NCBI RefSeq assembly: GCF_042679565.1
Contig: NZ_JBHTMY010000002.1
Location: forward strand, 806,001-870,000
Source: Namhaeicola litoreus
GTDB taxonomy: Bacteria > Bacteroidota > Bacteroidia > Flavobacteriales > Flavobacteriaceae
Direction: 5' to 3'
Length of the DNA: 64,000 nucleotides
Position numbers and translations under genes: made by a program. Under the pieces are notes generated by a model. That model was given only the letters and a program-made list of their open reading frames with translations. It ran no database searches and was not told where the DNA came from. This document shows positions 53,497 to 63,145 of the stretch, piece after piece; position 1 is the first letter of the stretch, and every line of letters starts with the position of its first letter.

Positions 53497-55146
53497 TTAA
53501 TTTTTTAGGCGTTGGTTGAGTTGGTAGTTATATAACGAGGGAATGCTTAAAGATTGATTGACAAATTTTATATAGGCCTCGGGCTCATATTGCACAAGAT
53601 AGGGCTTATTTCCATATATACCAATAATTCGGGCAAAAGGACCATCTTTCATGCCGTTTAACACTATAGTTTCATGATTGATCCCTTCGTTTTTAAGAAG
53701 AACTTCAATATTCCAAAAAGTTGAGAAAGCACCATGGGATGGCTTCCAATAACCGGCGCCGCCACCCTCAAAAAGAGGATAAGTTCCTGTATCATCAATT
53801 TCAATATGTACTTTGATATTGTCAAACAGATTCTGAAGATTGGCTCCGGAATGTTGATCTAAAATAGGCTTCGTAAATACCTCACAACTTTGATAAACGT
53901 TTTTTGTAGAGAAAGTATTAAAACTCAAAGGATGTACAGCTTCCTGGTAAATGGTCAGGTTTTTTGCCAACACATTGTGAACACCTGCCATGGCTACAGT
54001 ATAATGGGCTAAATTCTCTCCGGTGGAGGTAATATCATCGATGGTGACATTGGCAATTTCTTCTGTCAGAATACCGCTGTCTGCATTGTGAATAGCAATA
54101 TTTCTAACCCATCCGTTGTATACTCTAGTTAAGAATATGCCATTGTACCCTTGTTCAACATGATGTGCGATTCTGGGAGAAACGGGAAAGGTAATCTTGA
54201 AATTTTCTATCCCCACTTCTTTTAAATGTTTCCATTCTACCAATTGCGCTTTGTATTCCGGTACAATGGCCAATGTGAGAGGCGTTTTGATCGTAACTTT
54301 GTTTTTCTCGATACCGATAATCTCTACTTGCTGTCTAACCAATGCCATGTTGGGATAATTATAATGATGGGAACCAATTTTTATATCAGCATGTTGATAC
54401 ATTTCTTGGATAATTTTTCCCTCTTTACCTTCTTTGTTAAAAAGCTCAAGTTGCATAACATCGCCCGTTTTTAATTGGGAAGCATCTTCAACAATAAAGG
54501 TATTTTCACCGCGATTACCACTTGTCACCCTTGCCAAAATCCTGGCCGGACGTTCGTATTTGGGAAGATAAGATTTGATTCGCTCTCCGGGATAATTGGT
54601 CCAGATGATCCCGCCAGACCATGCGTATTGAGAAAATGGTAAATCAATATTGTTCTCTTTTTCAATTTGTCTTTTGTCTAGCTCCACTAAATACTCTCTC
54701 AATTCTTGTAATATTTCAGGGTCTTTAAAATACATCATTGGTCTCGGACAGTAAATTTCAGTACCATTTTCATCTGATCCTGCGCCTCTCAACAGAAAAT
54801 TGCTTCGCTCGATGTATAAGACTTCACTCAGAATAATTCTACCGGCGGGAAGTTCTAAAACCACATTTCCAGGAATTTTTTTCATGGCCTCAATTGCCGC
54901 GATCAGGGCTTTTGAATCGTCTAGTTCATCATTAGCGACTACACCAAAATCTGTAGCTTTAAAAATTTTACCTGTTTTTGTTTCGATTTGCTTTTCACCA
55001 TTCCAATATCCAGCATAACTAAAATCAGGTAAATAATTTTTTGTTTGGATTTTTTTTGAGGATAAAATCTCAGGTATATTGTTTTGTCCAAATCCGATCG
55101 AACTTGATAATAAAAGGGAAAAAAACATCAAATGAGAAAACTTCAT
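53497..55146 (-). CDS. Secreted parallel beta-helix protein, pectate-lyase-like
   Basis: The protein has 549 residues with a signal peptide (1-20, IGFGQ). The N-terminal part has the Pectate_lyase_3-like opening ATDFGVVANDELDDSKALIA followed by VVLELPAGRIILSEVL, and the middle has repeated short strands of a beta-helix (IAIHNADSGILTEE, VTIDDITSTGEN). Catalytic residues cannot be assigned, so it may be a lyase, a GH28/GH55-like hydrolase or non-catalytic. As the only lyase candidate here it could create the unsaturated ends that GH88 removes. ATG 55146 is chosen because the signal peptide starts there. It lies 55 bases upstream of the HTCS gene, same strand. Confidence 0.72.
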   Translation of the reverse strand: MKFSHLMFFSLLLSSSIGFGQNNIPEILSSKKIQTKNYLPDFSYAGYWNGEKQIETKTGKIFKATDFGVVANDELDDSKALIAAIEAMKKIPGNVVLELPAGRIILSEVLYIERSNFLLRGAGSDENGTEIYCPRPMMYFKDPEILQELREYLVELDKRQIEKENNIDLPFSQYAWSGGIIWTNYPGERIKSYLPKYERPARILARVTSGNRGENTFIVEDASQLKTGDVMQLELFNKEGKEGKIIQEMYQHADIKIGSHHYNYPNMALVRQQVEIIGIEKNKVTIKTPLTLAIVPEYKAQLVEWKHLKEVGIENFKITFPVSPRIAHHVEQGYNGIFLTRVYNGWVRNIAIHNADSGILTEEIANVTIDDITSTGENLAHYTVAMAGVHNVLAKNLTIYQEAVHPLSFNTFSTKNVYQSCEVFTKPILDQHSGANLQNLFDNIKVHIEIDDTGTYPLFEGGGAGYWKPSHGAFSTFWNIEVLLKNEGINHETIVLNGMKDGPFARIIGIYGNKPYLVQYEPEAYIKFVNQSLSIPSLYNYQLNQRLKN

Positions 55147-55334
55147 GATCCGGTCTATTAATGAGAGGTTAAATTTAAGAAGACCTAGGTTGTTTAGCGT
55201 ACGAAAGCAGGGGTGCAATTGTACAAATGCGGTTTTTTGAAGATTTTTGAGTGCTTTCTTTGAAGTCACTGTTCTATCTTTATCGGTAATTTGAATTTGT
55301 TAAAGAGTAGCAATATTTATTTCAATTATCATTC

Positions 55335-56177
55335 ATGGAAAAAAACAACAAGGATAAAGTAGTCGTATTAACCGGAGCAGGTGGCGTTTTATGTGGGGAA
55401 TTGGCTAAAGCTTATGGGGCAGAAGGATACAAGGTAGCGGTAGTAGATCTTAAAAAAGAAGCCGCAGTTCAGATTGCAGAACAGATCAATAAGGCGGGAG
55501 GCAAGGCAATTGGTGTAGTAGCGAATGTTTTGGAGCAAAAATCCTTGGAGACTTGTAAGAAGGAGATCAATGAAAAATTAGGGCCATGCGATATTTTGGT
55601 GAATGGGGCAGGTGGAAACCATCCATTGGGAACAACCTCCAATCCGTTTTTTAAAGCAGAAGATTTAGAGAATACAGCTGAAGGCTTTAAAACCTTTTTT
55701 GATTTAGATGTGGAAGGGATAAAATTCGTCTTCAATCTCAATTTTATAGGCACTCTATTGCCTACACAGGTTTTCGCCAAGGATATGATCGGCAGACCTG
55801 GCTGTAGTATTTTGAATATTTCGAGTATGAATGCTTTTACACCACTTACTAAAATTCCTGCATATAGCGGAGCAAAAGCGGCAGTGTCAAATTTCACGCA
55901 GTGGTTAGCCGTTCATTTTGCCAAAGAAGGGATCCGAGTAAATGCTTTGGCACCGGGTTTCTTTTTGACGGAGCAAAACAGAACTCTGTTAACGGATGAG
56001 AACGGAGACCTTACGGCAAGAGGAAATACCATCATTGCACAAACTCCGATGGGCAGGTTCGGAAAACCGGAAGATTTAATTTCAACCACTTTGTGGCTGT
56101 CTGGTGAGGGAGCTTCATTTATAACGGGAATTGTGGTTCCTATTGATGGAGGATTTAGTGCATTTAGCGGAGTATAA
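55335..56177 (+). CDS. SDR-type D-mannonate (fructuronate) oxidoreductase
   Basis: The protein has 280 residues of short-chain dehydrogenase fold. The nucleotide site is LTGAGGVLCGEL, and the active site is Tyr177-Lys181 in AYSGAKAAV, with Ser in LNISSMNAF. The insert around NHPLGTTSNPFF and the end VVPIDGGFSAFSGV fit the SDR branch found beside uxuA in many bacteria, where it reduces D-fructuronate to D-mannonate in place of UxuB. It begins the seven-gene uronate operon; uxuA follows after 9 bases. Confidence 0.82.
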   Translation: MEKNNKDKVVVLTGAGGVLCGELAKAYGAEGYKVAVVDLKKEAAVQIAEQINKAGGKAIGVVANVLEQKSLETCKKEINEKLGPCDILVNGAGGNHPLGTTSNPFFKAEDLENTAEGFKTFFDLDVEGIKFVFNLNFIGTLLPTQVFAKDMIGRPGCSILNISSMNAFTPLTKIPAYSGAKAAVSNFTQWLAVHFAKEGIRVNALAPGFFLTEQNRTLLTDENGDLTARGNTIIAQTPMGRFGKPEDLISTTLWLSGEGASFITGIVVPIDGGFSAFSGV

Positions 56178-56186
56178 AATTTATAT

Positions 56187-57374
56187 ATGTTGACATTAGA
56201 AAAAACTTGGAGATGGTACGGACCCAAAGATCCTGTTTCACTATCTGATATTAAACAGGCCGGTGCTACAGGCGTAGTTTCGGCACTGCATCATATTCCA
56301 AATGGATCTGTCTGGCCTGTAGATGAAATCAAAAAGCGAAAGCAAGAAATTGAAAAGGCCGGCTTAACTTGGTCTGTGGTAGAAAGTGTTCCAATTCATG
56401 AGCACATCAAAACGAGATCTGGTAATTTTCAGACCTATATAGAAAATTACAAGCAGACTTTACTCAATTTAGGGCAATGTGGGATTGATATTGTTTGTTA
56501 TAATTTTATGCCGGTGTTAGATTGGACACGAACCAATTTAAACTATGAGGTAGAAGATGGCTCCAAAGCCCTTCGCTTTGATGTGGTAGATTTTACAGTT
56601 TTTGAAGTTTTATTGCTCAAAAGACCCGGGGCTGAGGAAAATTATTCTCCTATTCAAATTGCCGCGGCTGAAGCGAGATTGTCTGTCATGTCTGATCAAG
56701 AAAAGGACCAGTTGATCAAAAATATTATTGCCGGATTACCCGGGGCTGAAGAAGGTTATACTTTAGATGAATTCAATGCAATTTTGGCGACATATAACAA
56801 GGTTGGACCAAATGAATTAAAGCAAAATCTGTTCTATTTCTTATCGCAAATTATTCCAGCAGCAGAAAAAGCAGGAGTTTTAATGTGTATTCACCCGGAC
56901 GACCCTCCTTATCCAATCTTAGGTCTTCCAAGAGTGGTGAGTACCGAACAAGACATTTTAGACCTTTATCAAGCCGTTGACAGCCCAAATAACGGACTTA
57001 CCTTTTGTACAGGATCTTTTGGTGTAAGACCAGACAATGACCTGCCTGGAATGGTGGAAAGATTGGGATCTCGAATTCATTTTATTCACCTCAGAAGTAC
57101 GCAAAGAGATGAAGCTGGTAATTTTTACGAAGCAAATCATTTAGAAGGTGATGTAGATATGTATGGCGTAATGAAGGCATTGGTAAAAGAACAAGAGAAA
57201 AGAGCAGCACAGGGCAGATCTGATATGAGAATGCCAATGAGACCCGATCACGGACATCAAATGCTTGATGATCTGAAGAAAAAAACAAATCCGGGGTATT
57301 CAGGCATTGGGCGTTTGCGAGGCTTGGCAGAATTGCGAGGCTTGGAATTGGGCATCAGAAAAAGTTTAACTTAA
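56187..57374 (+). CDS. uxuA: Mannonate dehydratase UxuA
   Basis: The protein has 395 residues, the usual length. It removes water from D-mannonate to give 2-keto-3-deoxy-D-gluconate using a divalent metal. Family blocks are LEKTWRWYGPKDPVSLSDIK at the start, CIHPDDPPYPILGLPRVVS with metal-binding His, FCTGSFGVRPDNDL, IHFIHLRSTQ and MRPDHGHQMLDD near the end. Cytoplasmic. Cotranscribed with the SDR before it and kduI after it. Confidence 0.95.
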   Translation: MLTLEKTWRWYGPKDPVSLSDIKQAGATGVVSALHHIPNGSVWPVDEIKKRKQEIEKAGLTWSVVESVPIHEHIKTRSGNFQTYIENYKQTLLNLGQCGIDIVCYNFMPVLDWTRTNLNYEVEDGSKALRFDVVDFTVFEVLLLKRPGAEENYSPIQIAAAEARLSVMSDQEKDQLIKNIIAGLPGAEEGYTLDEFNAILATYNKVGPNELKQNLFYFLSQIIPAAEKAGVLMCIHPDDPPYPILGLPRVVSTEQDILDLYQAVDSPNNGLTFCTGSFGVRPDNDLPGMVERLGSRIHFIHLRSTQRDEAGNFYEANHLEGDVDMYGVMKALVKEQEKRAAQGRSDMRMPMRPDHGHQMLDDLKKKTNPGYSGIGRLRGLAELRGLELGIRKSLT

Positions 57375-57393
57375 TCAAAAAAACAATTTAACT

Positions 57394-58233
57394 ATGAGTA
57401 CAACATACGAAACGCGATATGCATCAAATCCTGAGGCGGTAAAACACTATGATACGGATCAGTTGAGAAAGGAGTTTTTGATTGAAAATCTGATGGAATC
57501 GGAGAAAGTAAATTGGACTTATTCTCATTACGACAGATACATGGCAGGATCAGCAGTACCTGTTAAACCTTTGATCTTGGAAACGATCGATCCACTCAAA
57601 GCGAAATACTTTTTAGAAAGAAGAGAATTGGGCATCATCAATGTAGGTGCTAGCGGATCGGTAGAAGTTGATGGCGTATCGTACAAGCTCAATCACAAAG
57701 AAGCTTTGTATGTGGGTCAGGGCAATAAAAATGTTGTTTTTAAAAGTGATGACGCAAAAAAACCTGCAAAATATTATTTAAATGCTGCACCGGCACATAA
57801 AAATTTTCCAACCAAATTGGTGAGTTTAAAAGATGCGAATAAACTAGAATTGGGCTCACTAGAAACCGCCAACCACAGAACGGTAAACCAAATGATTATT
57901 GGAGGTATCGTAGAGACCTGCCAGTTACAAATGGGGATGACCGAGTTAAAAACGGGAAGCGTTTGGAATACCATGCCCGCCCATGTGCATGACAGAAGGA
58001 TGGAGATCTATTTTTATTTAGACATTCCTGAAGGACAGGCGGTTTGTCATTTTATGGGGCAACCACAGGAAACAAGACATATTTGGATACAAAATCACCA
58101 AGCGGTCATTTCTCCGCCATGGTCTATCCATTGTGGATCAGGAACTTCTAATTACTCATTTATTTGGGGTATGGCAGGAGAGAATCTGGATTATGGAGAT
58201 ATGGATGTAGCCAAGATAACAGAATTGAGATAA
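57394..58233 (+). CDS. kduI: 5-dehydro-4-deoxy-D-glucuronate isomerase KduI
   Basis: The protein has 279 residues with a double cupin fold. The zinc-binding segment is MPAHVHDRRMEIYFYLDI and downstream SPPWSIHCGSGTSNYSFIWG; the N-terminal TYETRYASNPEAVKHYDT is typical. It interconverts the 4-deoxy-5-keto-uronate formed from unsaturated uronic acid with 2,5-diketo-3-deoxygluconate, the substrate of KduD. It would handle the product of GH88. Length complete. Confidence 0.95.
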   Translation: MSTTYETRYASNPEAVKHYDTDQLRKEFLIENLMESEKVNWTYSHYDRYMAGSAVPVKPLILETIDPLKAKYFLERRELGIINVGASGSVEVDGVSYKLNHKEALYVGQGNKNVVFKSDDAKKPAKYYLNAAPAHKNFPTKLVSLKDANKLELGSLETANHRTVNQMIIGGIVETCQLQMGMTELKTGSVWNTMPAHVHDRRMEIYFYLDIPEGQAVCHFMGQPQETRHIWIQNHQAVISPPWSIHCGSGTSNYSFIWGMAGENLDYGDMDVAKITELR

Positions 58234-58253
58234 ACGAATACAAAACAAAAAAG

Positions 58254-59045
58254 ATGTCGATTAATTTATTTGATTTAACAGGAAAAGTAGCGCTGATTAC
58301 AGGCGGAGTTCATGGTCTAGGAATGGCTATGGCAAAAGGAATCGGTCAGGCAGGTGCAAAAATTGTTGTGAACGAGCGCTCTTCCAAAGAAAAAGTAGAG
58401 GATGCAGTTGCAGAATACAAATCTGTGGGGATAGAGGCTTATGGTTATATTTTTGATGTAACCGATGAACAGGAGGTAAAAGCTGCCATTGAAAAAATAG
58501 AAGCAGAAGTTGGTCCGATAGATATTTTGGTAAACAATGCGGGAATTATCAAAAGAATACCCATGGTAGACATGGAAGTGGATGATTTTGAAGCGGTCAT
58601 AAAAGTTGATTTGGTCGGACCTTTTATCGTTTCGAAAAATGTAGTGAAGGGAATGATCAAACGAGGAGGTGGAAAGATCATCAATATTTGCTCTATGATG
58701 AGTGAATTGGGGAGAGATTCTGTAAGTGCTTATGCCGCAGCAAAAGGTGGGCTAAAAATGTTGACAAAAAACATGGCTACCGAGTGGGCGAAATTTAATG
58801 TTCAAACCAATGGGATTGGTCCTGGTTATTTTGCGACCTCCCAAACCGAACCTATACGCGTAAACGGACATCCTTTTAATGATTTTATCATTAGCAGAAC
58901 CCCTGCAGGTAGATGGGGAGATCCCGAAGATCTGGCAGGAGCTGCCATTTTTCTGAGTTCGAAAGCAAGTGATTTTGTCAACGGACATGTCTTATATGTC
59001 GATGGTGGAATATTGGCAACCATCGGAAAACCTTCTAATGAGTAA
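58254..59045 (+). CDS. kduD: 2-dehydro-3-deoxy-D-gluconate 5-dehydrogenase KduD
   Basis: The protein has 263 residues, an SDR. The cofactor site is LITGGVHGLGMAMA (residues 14-27), the catalytic Ser lies in NICSMMSELG and Tyr160-Lys164 in SAYAAAKGG. It reduces 2,5-diketo-3-deoxygluconate to 2-keto-3-deoxygluconate. ATG 58254 is preferred; the longer frame from 58164 lies in kduI. The stop region overlaps the next gene's possible start. Confidence 0.93.
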   Translation: MSINLFDLTGKVALITGGVHGLGMAMAKGIGQAGAKIVVNERSSKEKVEDAVAEYKSVGIEAYGYIFDVTDEQEVKAAIEKIEAEVGPIDILVNNAGIIKRIPMVDMEVDDFEAVIKVDLVGPFIVSKNVVKGMIKRGGGKIINICSMMSELGRDSVSAYAAAKGGLKMLTKNMATEWAKFNVQTNGIGPGYFATSQTEPIRVNGHPFNDFIISRTPAGRWGDPEDLAGAAIFLSSKASDFVNGHVLYVDGGILATIGKPSNE

Positions 59046-59049
59046 ACTT

Positions 59050-60231
59050 ATGAAACCCTTTAAATTGTATCTTTTTTTTGCGCTTTCAATTTTAATAATT
59101 GCCTGTGGAAAAATTGAGAAACCGATTAAAACAATTACAGTAAAAAACCCAATAAATGTTTCACGAACTTTTGAAACAATCGAAATTGATGGAGCAACCT
59201 TGGGATTGGATCAACAAATCAATTTGGATGAACTTGCTGTAAGAGATAATGAAGGGAATTATTATATGACCCAAACCATTGATTTGGACGGTGACAAAAA
59301 AGCGGATCAAATCCTTTTTCAAATTGATATAGCTGCAAATGAAAGTAGGATTTTTGAATTGATCCACGATGCTTCTTTGGTGCAGAAAGATTCTGTCTCA
59401 TGGTGTTATTCCAGATTTGTACCCGAAAGAACAGATGATTATGCTTGGGAAAACAATAGAGTAGCATTTAGAACCTTTGGTCCCGTTGCCCAAAAAATGA
59501 TCGAGGAAAATATCAAAGGAGGCACTTTATCTAGCGGAATTGACGCCTGGTTGAAGCGCGTAGATTATCCGATCATCAATAAATGGTACGCGAATAATGA
59601 CAAGGAACAAGGTGCTTACCATAAAGATTCAGGAGAAGGATTGGATAATTTTCATGTAGGTGTGAGCAGAGGTGTAGGAGGTATTGCTAAAAAGATAGAT
59701 AGTACCTATTACTTTTCTAAAAACTTTATTTCGTGGGAAACGATTTCTACAGGTCCTATTCGCACAAGTTTTGTGCTGACTTATGCAGACTGGGATGCAG
59801 CGGGAAATACGATTTCTGAACAAAAATTGATTTCTCTGGATTACGGGAGCAACCTATCAAAATTTGAAATTAGTTTGAATGGTGTAGACACCATTTCAGC
59901 CGGACTCACCTTACATGAAAAAACAGGTCAGATAAAACCAAATCCTGAAGAAGGTTGGTTGAGCCATTGGGAATCGCTTGATGACTCTGAATTGGGAACA
60001 GGAATTGTTGTTCCCAAAAAGCAAATGGCCGGTTTTGAGCATTACCTTACAGAAAGGAAAGATGAAAGTAACTTATTTGCGCATATCAAAGTCAATAATG
60101 GGAAAGTGATTTACTACGCAGGTTTTGGTTGGAAAAAAAGTGGGCAATTTGACACCAAAGAATCTTGGGAAAAATATCTGAGCGATTTCAGTAAACGGAT
60201 CAATAACCCGCTGGAAATAAAAATGAATTAA
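59050..60231 (+). CDS. DUF4861 family lipoprotein
   Basis: The protein has about 393 residues. ATG 59050 gives a lipobox signal SILIIACGK; ATG 59038 would overlap kduD by 8 bases and give four more residues. The mature part matches the DUF4861 pattern: GDKKADQILFQIDIAANESR, WENNRVAFRTFGP and GEGLDNFHVGVSRGVGGI. DUF4861 proteins occur with pectate/uronate genes in Bacteroidota and are thought to act on or bind uronate-containing oligosaccharides; no activity is established to my knowledge. Its place inside a uronate operon supports that link. Confidence 0.78.
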   Translation: MKPFKLYLFFALSILIIACGKIEKPIKTITVKNPINVSRTFETIEIDGATLGLDQQINLDELAVRDNEGNYYMTQTIDLDGDKKADQILFQIDIAANESRIFELIHDASLVQKDSVSWCYSRFVPERTDDYAWENNRVAFRTFGPVAQKMIEENIKGGTLSSGIDAWLKRVDYPIINKWYANNDKEQGAYHKDSGEGLDNFHVGVSRGVGGIAKKIDSTYYFSKNFISWETISTGPIRTSFVLTYADWDAAGNTISEQKLISLDYGSNLSKFEISLNGVDTISAGLTLHEKTGQIKPNPEEGWLSHWESLDDSELGTGIVVPKKQMAGFEHYLTERKDESNLFAHIKVNNGKVIYYAGFGWKKSGQFDTKESWEKYLSDFSKRINNPLEIKMN

Positions 60232-60233
60232 GA

Positions 60234-61628
60234 ATGAGTTTTATACACGACGATTTTTTATTGACAAACAAGTTTGCAAAGCAACTCTATCACGACTATG
60301 CGAAAGATTTACCAATCATAGATTACCATTGTCACCTGCCTCCGGAAGACATTGCAGACGACCGAAATTTTCAAAATCTAACCCAAATATGGCTAAACGG
60401 AGATCATTACAAATGGCGCGGTTTAAGAACACTGGGCATTCATGAAAAATATATCACTGGGAATGCCTCGGATGAAGAAAAATTTTTAGCATGGGGAAAA
60501 TCGGTTCCCCATACCATGAGAAATCCACTATATCATTGGACACACCTTGAACTGGCGAGATATTTTGGCATTACTGATTTGTTAAACGAAAAATCTGCAC
60601 CTGCTATTTACGAAAAAGCCAATGAACTTTTGGTTCAACCCGAATATTCTACAAAGCGCTTGATAGAAAGAATGAAGGTGGAAGTGATTTGTACCACAGA
60701 TGATCCAATCGACGATTTGAACAGTCACAAAACCATTGCAAAAAGCGGATTTAAAACAAAAGTAAAGCCCTCTTTTCGACCAGACAGATCCATCGGAATA
60801 AGCCAGGGCAATTATAATGAGTACATCGATCAGCTCTCAAAAAAATTTGACAGAAAGATAGAGTCTTTCGAAGATCTTTGCCTTGTGTTGAAGGAGAGGA
60901 TTGATTATTTTAATAGCAATGGTTGTAAAGTGTCAGACCACGGATTGAGTAGCATTCCATTTGTAGAATTTACAGCATCTGAGGTGGAGAAAATTTTTAA
61001 GAAAAGGAGAAAAGGGGAATCACTGAGTGAAATTGAAGACAAAAAGTTTCAAACTGCCCTACTCTTGTTTTTAGGAGAAACCTATCATGAATACGGATGG
61101 GTACAACAATACCATTTAGGGCCACTGAGAAATAACAACAGCAGAATGTTAAAGTTATTAGGACCCGATACAGGTTGGGATTCTATGGGAGATGAAAGGC
61201 AGGCAGAAGGATTATCAAAATTCTTAGACAAACTAGACAGTCAGAACAAACTCACCAAAACGATTTTATACAACTTAAACCCCGCTTTTAATGAAGTTTT
61301 TGCCACCATGGTAGGGAATTTCAATGATGGCTCAGTAAAGGGAAAGGTGCAATGGGGTTCGGGATGGTGGTTTTTGGATCAAAAAGATGGAATGACAAAA
61401 CAAATCAATGCCTTGTCTAATATGGGTTTGATTAGTTGTTTTGTGGGAATGTTGACAGACTCAAGAAGCTTTATGTCGTACCCAAGGCATGAATATTTTA
61501 GGAGGATATTGTGCAATATTTTTGGTTCAGAAATCGAAAGTGGTGAATTGCCAAACGATATGCCATGGATCGGGAAAATGGTGTCGGATATAGCATATGA
61601 TAATGCCAAAGATTATTTTCAATTTTAA
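60234..61628 (+). CDS. uxaC: Glucuronate/galacturonate isomerase UxaC
   Basis: The protein has 464 residues, full length. It belongs to the amidohydrolase-like UxaC family; metal-binding signs are IIDYHCHLPPEDIADDRNF, CTTDDPIDDL and a C-terminal MLTDSRSFMSYPRHEYFRR. It converts D-glucuronate to D-fructuronate (and galacturonate to tagaturonate). With the SDR and UxuA it completes the saturated-glucuronate branch. No uxaB/uxaA homologue is present, so glucuronate is the favoured substrate. Starts 2 bases after the DUF4861 stop. Confidence 0.95.
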   Translation: MSFIHDDFLLTNKFAKQLYHDYAKDLPIIDYHCHLPPEDIADDRNFQNLTQIWLNGDHYKWRGLRTLGIHEKYITGNASDEEKFLAWGKSVPHTMRNPLYHWTHLELARYFGITDLLNEKSAPAIYEKANELLVQPEYSTKRLIERMKVEVICTTDDPIDDLNSHKTIAKSGFKTKVKPSFRPDRSIGISQGNYNEYIDQLSKKFDRKIESFEDLCLVLKERIDYFNSNGCKVSDHGLSSIPFVEFTASEVEKIFKKRRKGESLSEIEDKKFQTALLLFLGETYHEYGWVQQYHLGPLRNNNSRMLKLLGPDTGWDSMGDERQAEGLSKFLDKLDSQNKLTKTILYNLNPAFNEVFATMVGNFNDGSVKGKVQWGSGWWFLDQKDGMTKQINALSNMGLISCFVGMLTDSRSFMSYPRHEYFRRILCNIFGSEIESGELPNDMPWIGKMVSDIAYDNAKDYFQF

Positions 61629-61640
61629 AATAAAAAAAGG

Positions 61641-62945
61641 ATGAGTAAAGAAAAAGTAGGCACCTATCGATATAGGATTTTGGCTTTGTTGATGTTCGCT
61701 ACAACGATCAACTATTTTGACAGGAGTATTATCGGTGTGATGGCTCCAACCTTAGAAAAGTTATTTGGTTGGACCAATACAGACTATGCGAATATCATGA
61801 TTGCCTTCAAAGTAGCTTATGCAATAGGCTTGTTGTATATGGGAGGCCTTATAGATCGATTAGGCACCAAAAAGGGATATACTTTATCAATTGCAATTTG
61901 GAGTATTTTCGGGATGTTACACGCCTTGGTTCGCCCTGGTTTTAGTGTGATTGGCTTTGCTGCAGCACGCTTTGGTTTAGGATTTGGTGAAGCAGGTAAC
62001 TTTCCTGCAGCGATCAAGACAACAGCCGAGTGGTTTCCAAAGAAAGACAGGGCTTTTGCCACAGGTCTTTTTAATGCGGCAACCAGTATTGGGGCTATTG
62101 CAGCACCATTTGTTGTGGGTTGGATAGTACACGAAGATGGTAAGAATTGGCAAATTCCATTTTTAATTACCGGAGCACTGAGTTCAATATGGGTTTATTT
62201 GTGGCTTAGAATGTACAAAAAACCAGAAGTACACCCAAAAGTGTCAAAGGAAGAACTGGCATATATCCAAAGTGATTCTGTCGCAGAAAATGAGGAGAAA
62301 TTACCTTGGAAAAGTGTTTTAGATAAAAGACAAACCTGGGCTTTTGCATTGGCAAAAGTGACGGATGCGGTTTGGTGGTTCTATTTGTTCTGGGGCGCAA
62401 AATTTTTGGCGGTTACTTTTGATGTGAACATCAAGAATATTGCCCTTCCATTCTTTGTGATCTATATTTTGGCAGATGCGGGAAGTATTTTTGGCGGCTA
62501 TCTATCAGGAGCTTTTATGAGAAAAGGATGGTCAATCAACAAGGCTAGAAAACTGACGCTATTGATATGTGCCTTGATTATTTTACCCGTGAGTTATGTG
62601 GCAATTACAGAGAATAAATGGGTGGCAATTATTTTGATAGGTATCGCTGCAGGAGGTCACCAGGCCTGGTCGGCAAATATTTTCACCTTGGTCTCAGATG
62701 TTTTTCCTAAAAAGGCGACCGCGTCTGTTGTTGGAATTGGGGGAATGGTGGGTGCAGTAGCAGGAATACTAGCAGATAAAGCTTTGGGTTCCGTGTTAGA
62801 CACTGCCGGAAACAGCGGTTATTTTTGGGCCTTCTTAATTGCGGGCTCCTGTTATCTGATTATTTTGGGATTAGTTCATTTATTGATGCCAAATATGACA
62901 TCACTCGATGAAAATTTAAACCCAGTTGATCAAAACACAGTATAG
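61641..62945 (+). CDS. exuT: MFS hexuronate transporter, ExuT type
   Basis: The protein has 434 residues with 12 helices of the anion:cation symporter branch of the major facilitator family. INYFDRSIIGVMAPTLEKLF and FGEAGNFPAAIKTTAEWFP are the hallmark segments, as in ExuT and related hexuronate/glucarate porters. It would import glucuronate or unsaturated uronate from the periplasm into the cytoplasm for UxaC and KduI. It is the last operon gene; a strong terminator follows. Confidence 0.9.
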   Translation: MSKEKVGTYRYRILALLMFATTINYFDRSIIGVMAPTLEKLFGWTNTDYANIMIAFKVAYAIGLLYMGGLIDRLGTKKGYTLSIAIWSIFGMLHALVRPGFSVIGFAAARFGLGFGEAGNFPAAIKTTAEWFPKKDRAFATGLFNAATSIGAIAAPFVVGWIVHEDGKNWQIPFLITGALSSIWVYLWLRMYKKPEVHPKVSKEELAYIQSDSVAENEEKLPWKSVLDKRQTWAFALAKVTDAVWWFYLFWGAKFLAVTFDVNIKNIALPFFVIYILADAGSIFGGYLSGAFMRKGWSINKARKLTLLICALIILPVSYVAITENKWVAIILIGIAAGGHQAWSANIFTLVSDVFPKKATASVVGIGGMVGAVAGILADKALGSVLDTAGNSGYFWAFLIAGSCYLIILGLVHLLMPNMTSLDENLNPVDQNTV

Positions 62946-63027
62946 AATTTAAATTTTATAAGAGGAAGCCGATTTAAACTTCTTTTTAAGAAAATTTTAT
63001 AAAGTTTTGTTGTTATTATGAAGTTAA

Positions 63028-63061
63028 AAGAAGTTGTCTGAAAAGACAGCTTCTTTTTTTT
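63028..63061 (+). terminator. Intrinsic terminator of the uronate operon
   Basis: AAGAAGTTGTC pairs with GACAGCTTCTT (one G-T pair) across a six-base loop and is followed by a run of T. It lies about 80 bases past the exuT stop. Confidence 0.9.
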
Positions 63062-63145
63062 CTGGTATGTTCATCATAGATCTTTTCAATTACCTATTTA
63101 AATGATAACAGAAAGAAGGTTAACTCACATGCTCCTAATGTTGAT

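Noticed and set aside
55203..55258. GAAAGCA...TGCTTTC inverted repeat in the divergent uronate/beta-helix promoter region
   Set aside because: Seven-base arms 42 bases apart are within chance for this composition; no promoter box is in clear register with it.
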